DNA of 64,000 bases from Acidithiobacillus ferruginosus (GTDB lineage Bacteria > Pseudomonadota > Gammaproteobacteria > Acidithiobacillales > Acidithiobacillaceae), in contig NZ_JABBDR010000073.1 in NCBI RefSeq assembly GCF_018854495.1, positions 1 through 64,000 of the forward strand, written 5' to 3'. Both the position numbers and the translations under genes were made by a program. Within the stretch, counting starts at the first letter, position 1. The number at the start of each line of letters is the position of its first letter. The notes beneath the pieces were generated by a model. It did no database searches. It was not told the origin of the DNA and saw nothing but the letters and a program-made list of their open reading frames with translations. Below are positions 63,955-64,000 of this stretch, piece after piece.

Positions 63955-64000
63955 TTATGTCGCAATCTTTCCTTGCATCGGATGTTCATCGCGTGGTGAC
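63955..64000 (+). CDS. start of a divergent gene, cut by window end
   Basis: ATG at 63955 opens MSQSFLASDVHRVV to the edge of the window, divergent from lptD. In related genomes a sugar/aminoglycoside phosphotransferase gene often lies in this position, but 15 codons are too few to identify it. Confidence 0.35.

Noticed and set aside
62872-63999. 375-aa open frame opposite lptD
   Set aside because: Antisense to the LptD reading frame, which has clear family motifs; also in a different frame from the short divergent start at 63955.

Overview
The window looks like a chromosomal segment of an acidophilic, autotrophic gammaproteobacterium-like chemolithotroph, most probably an Acidithiobacillus of the A. 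ferrooxidans group. The basis is the combination of a cytosolic cyanobacterial-like (group 2a) uptake [NiFe] hydrogenase with its own maturation genes, a form I RubisCO operon with cbbQ/cbbO, a contiguous his-tat operon and the order lptD-surA-(ABC permease)-bolA-grxD-murA-hisG. The species call is inference from gene content; no rRNA or tRNA gene is present.

Layout. (1) 0.1-1.3 kb: a J-domain-like protein. (2) 1.4-5.3 kb: a two-gene Gabija-like defence cassette (OLD/TOPRIM nuclease gajA, UvrD-like helicase gajB) between non-coding spacers that share a 13-bp inverted repeat. (3) 5.9-23.7 kb: a hydrogenase locus in two leftward transcription units. The distal unit (hupS, hupL, two paralogous four-cysteine proteins, a maturation protease, a small unknown protein) has a near-perfect sigma-54 promoter and faces the divergent NtrC-type activator hoxA. 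The second unit, with a strong sigma-70 promoter overlapped by a palindromic operator, runs through a TPR protein, two small membrane proteins, a NifU-Rieske fusion, an NHL propeller, hypF, hypC, an SIS protein, hypD, hypE, hypA and hypB to an amino-acid permease. (4) 23.9-29.1 kb: a Tn554/RIT-like element with three overlapping tyrosine recombinases and a TnpC-like helper. (5) 29.5-36.9 kb: a plasmid-derived island with parM-parR segregation genes and a centromere-like repeat, a CobT-like VWA metalloprotease-like protein, a DUF3150 protein, tiny genes, repeated terminators of one family, four copies of a ~40-bp promoter-like module, and long inverted repeats.

(6) 37.0-40.8 kb: the housekeeping operon yqgE-ruvX-pyrR-pyrB-pyrC' in the order known from Pseudomonas. 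(7) 40.8-43.7 kb: HU protein coupled to a GAF-PAS-GGDEF-EAL protein. (8) 43.9-49.1 kb: cbbLSQO. (9) 49.3-63.9 kb: one long leftward run of housekeeping genes: lptD, surA, ABC permease, bolA, grxD, murA, hisG-D-C-B-H-A-F-IE, tatA-B-C. The first codons of a divergent gene lie at the right edge.

How it fits together: H2 oxidation by HupSL could supply electrons, possibly through the Rieske and four-cysteine proteins, while RubisCO with its CbbQO activase fixes CO2. The least explained material is the plasmid island, with its repeated promoter module and a 34-bp inverted repeat around one copy that could be an invertible switch, and the accessory redox proteins of the hydrogenase locus.
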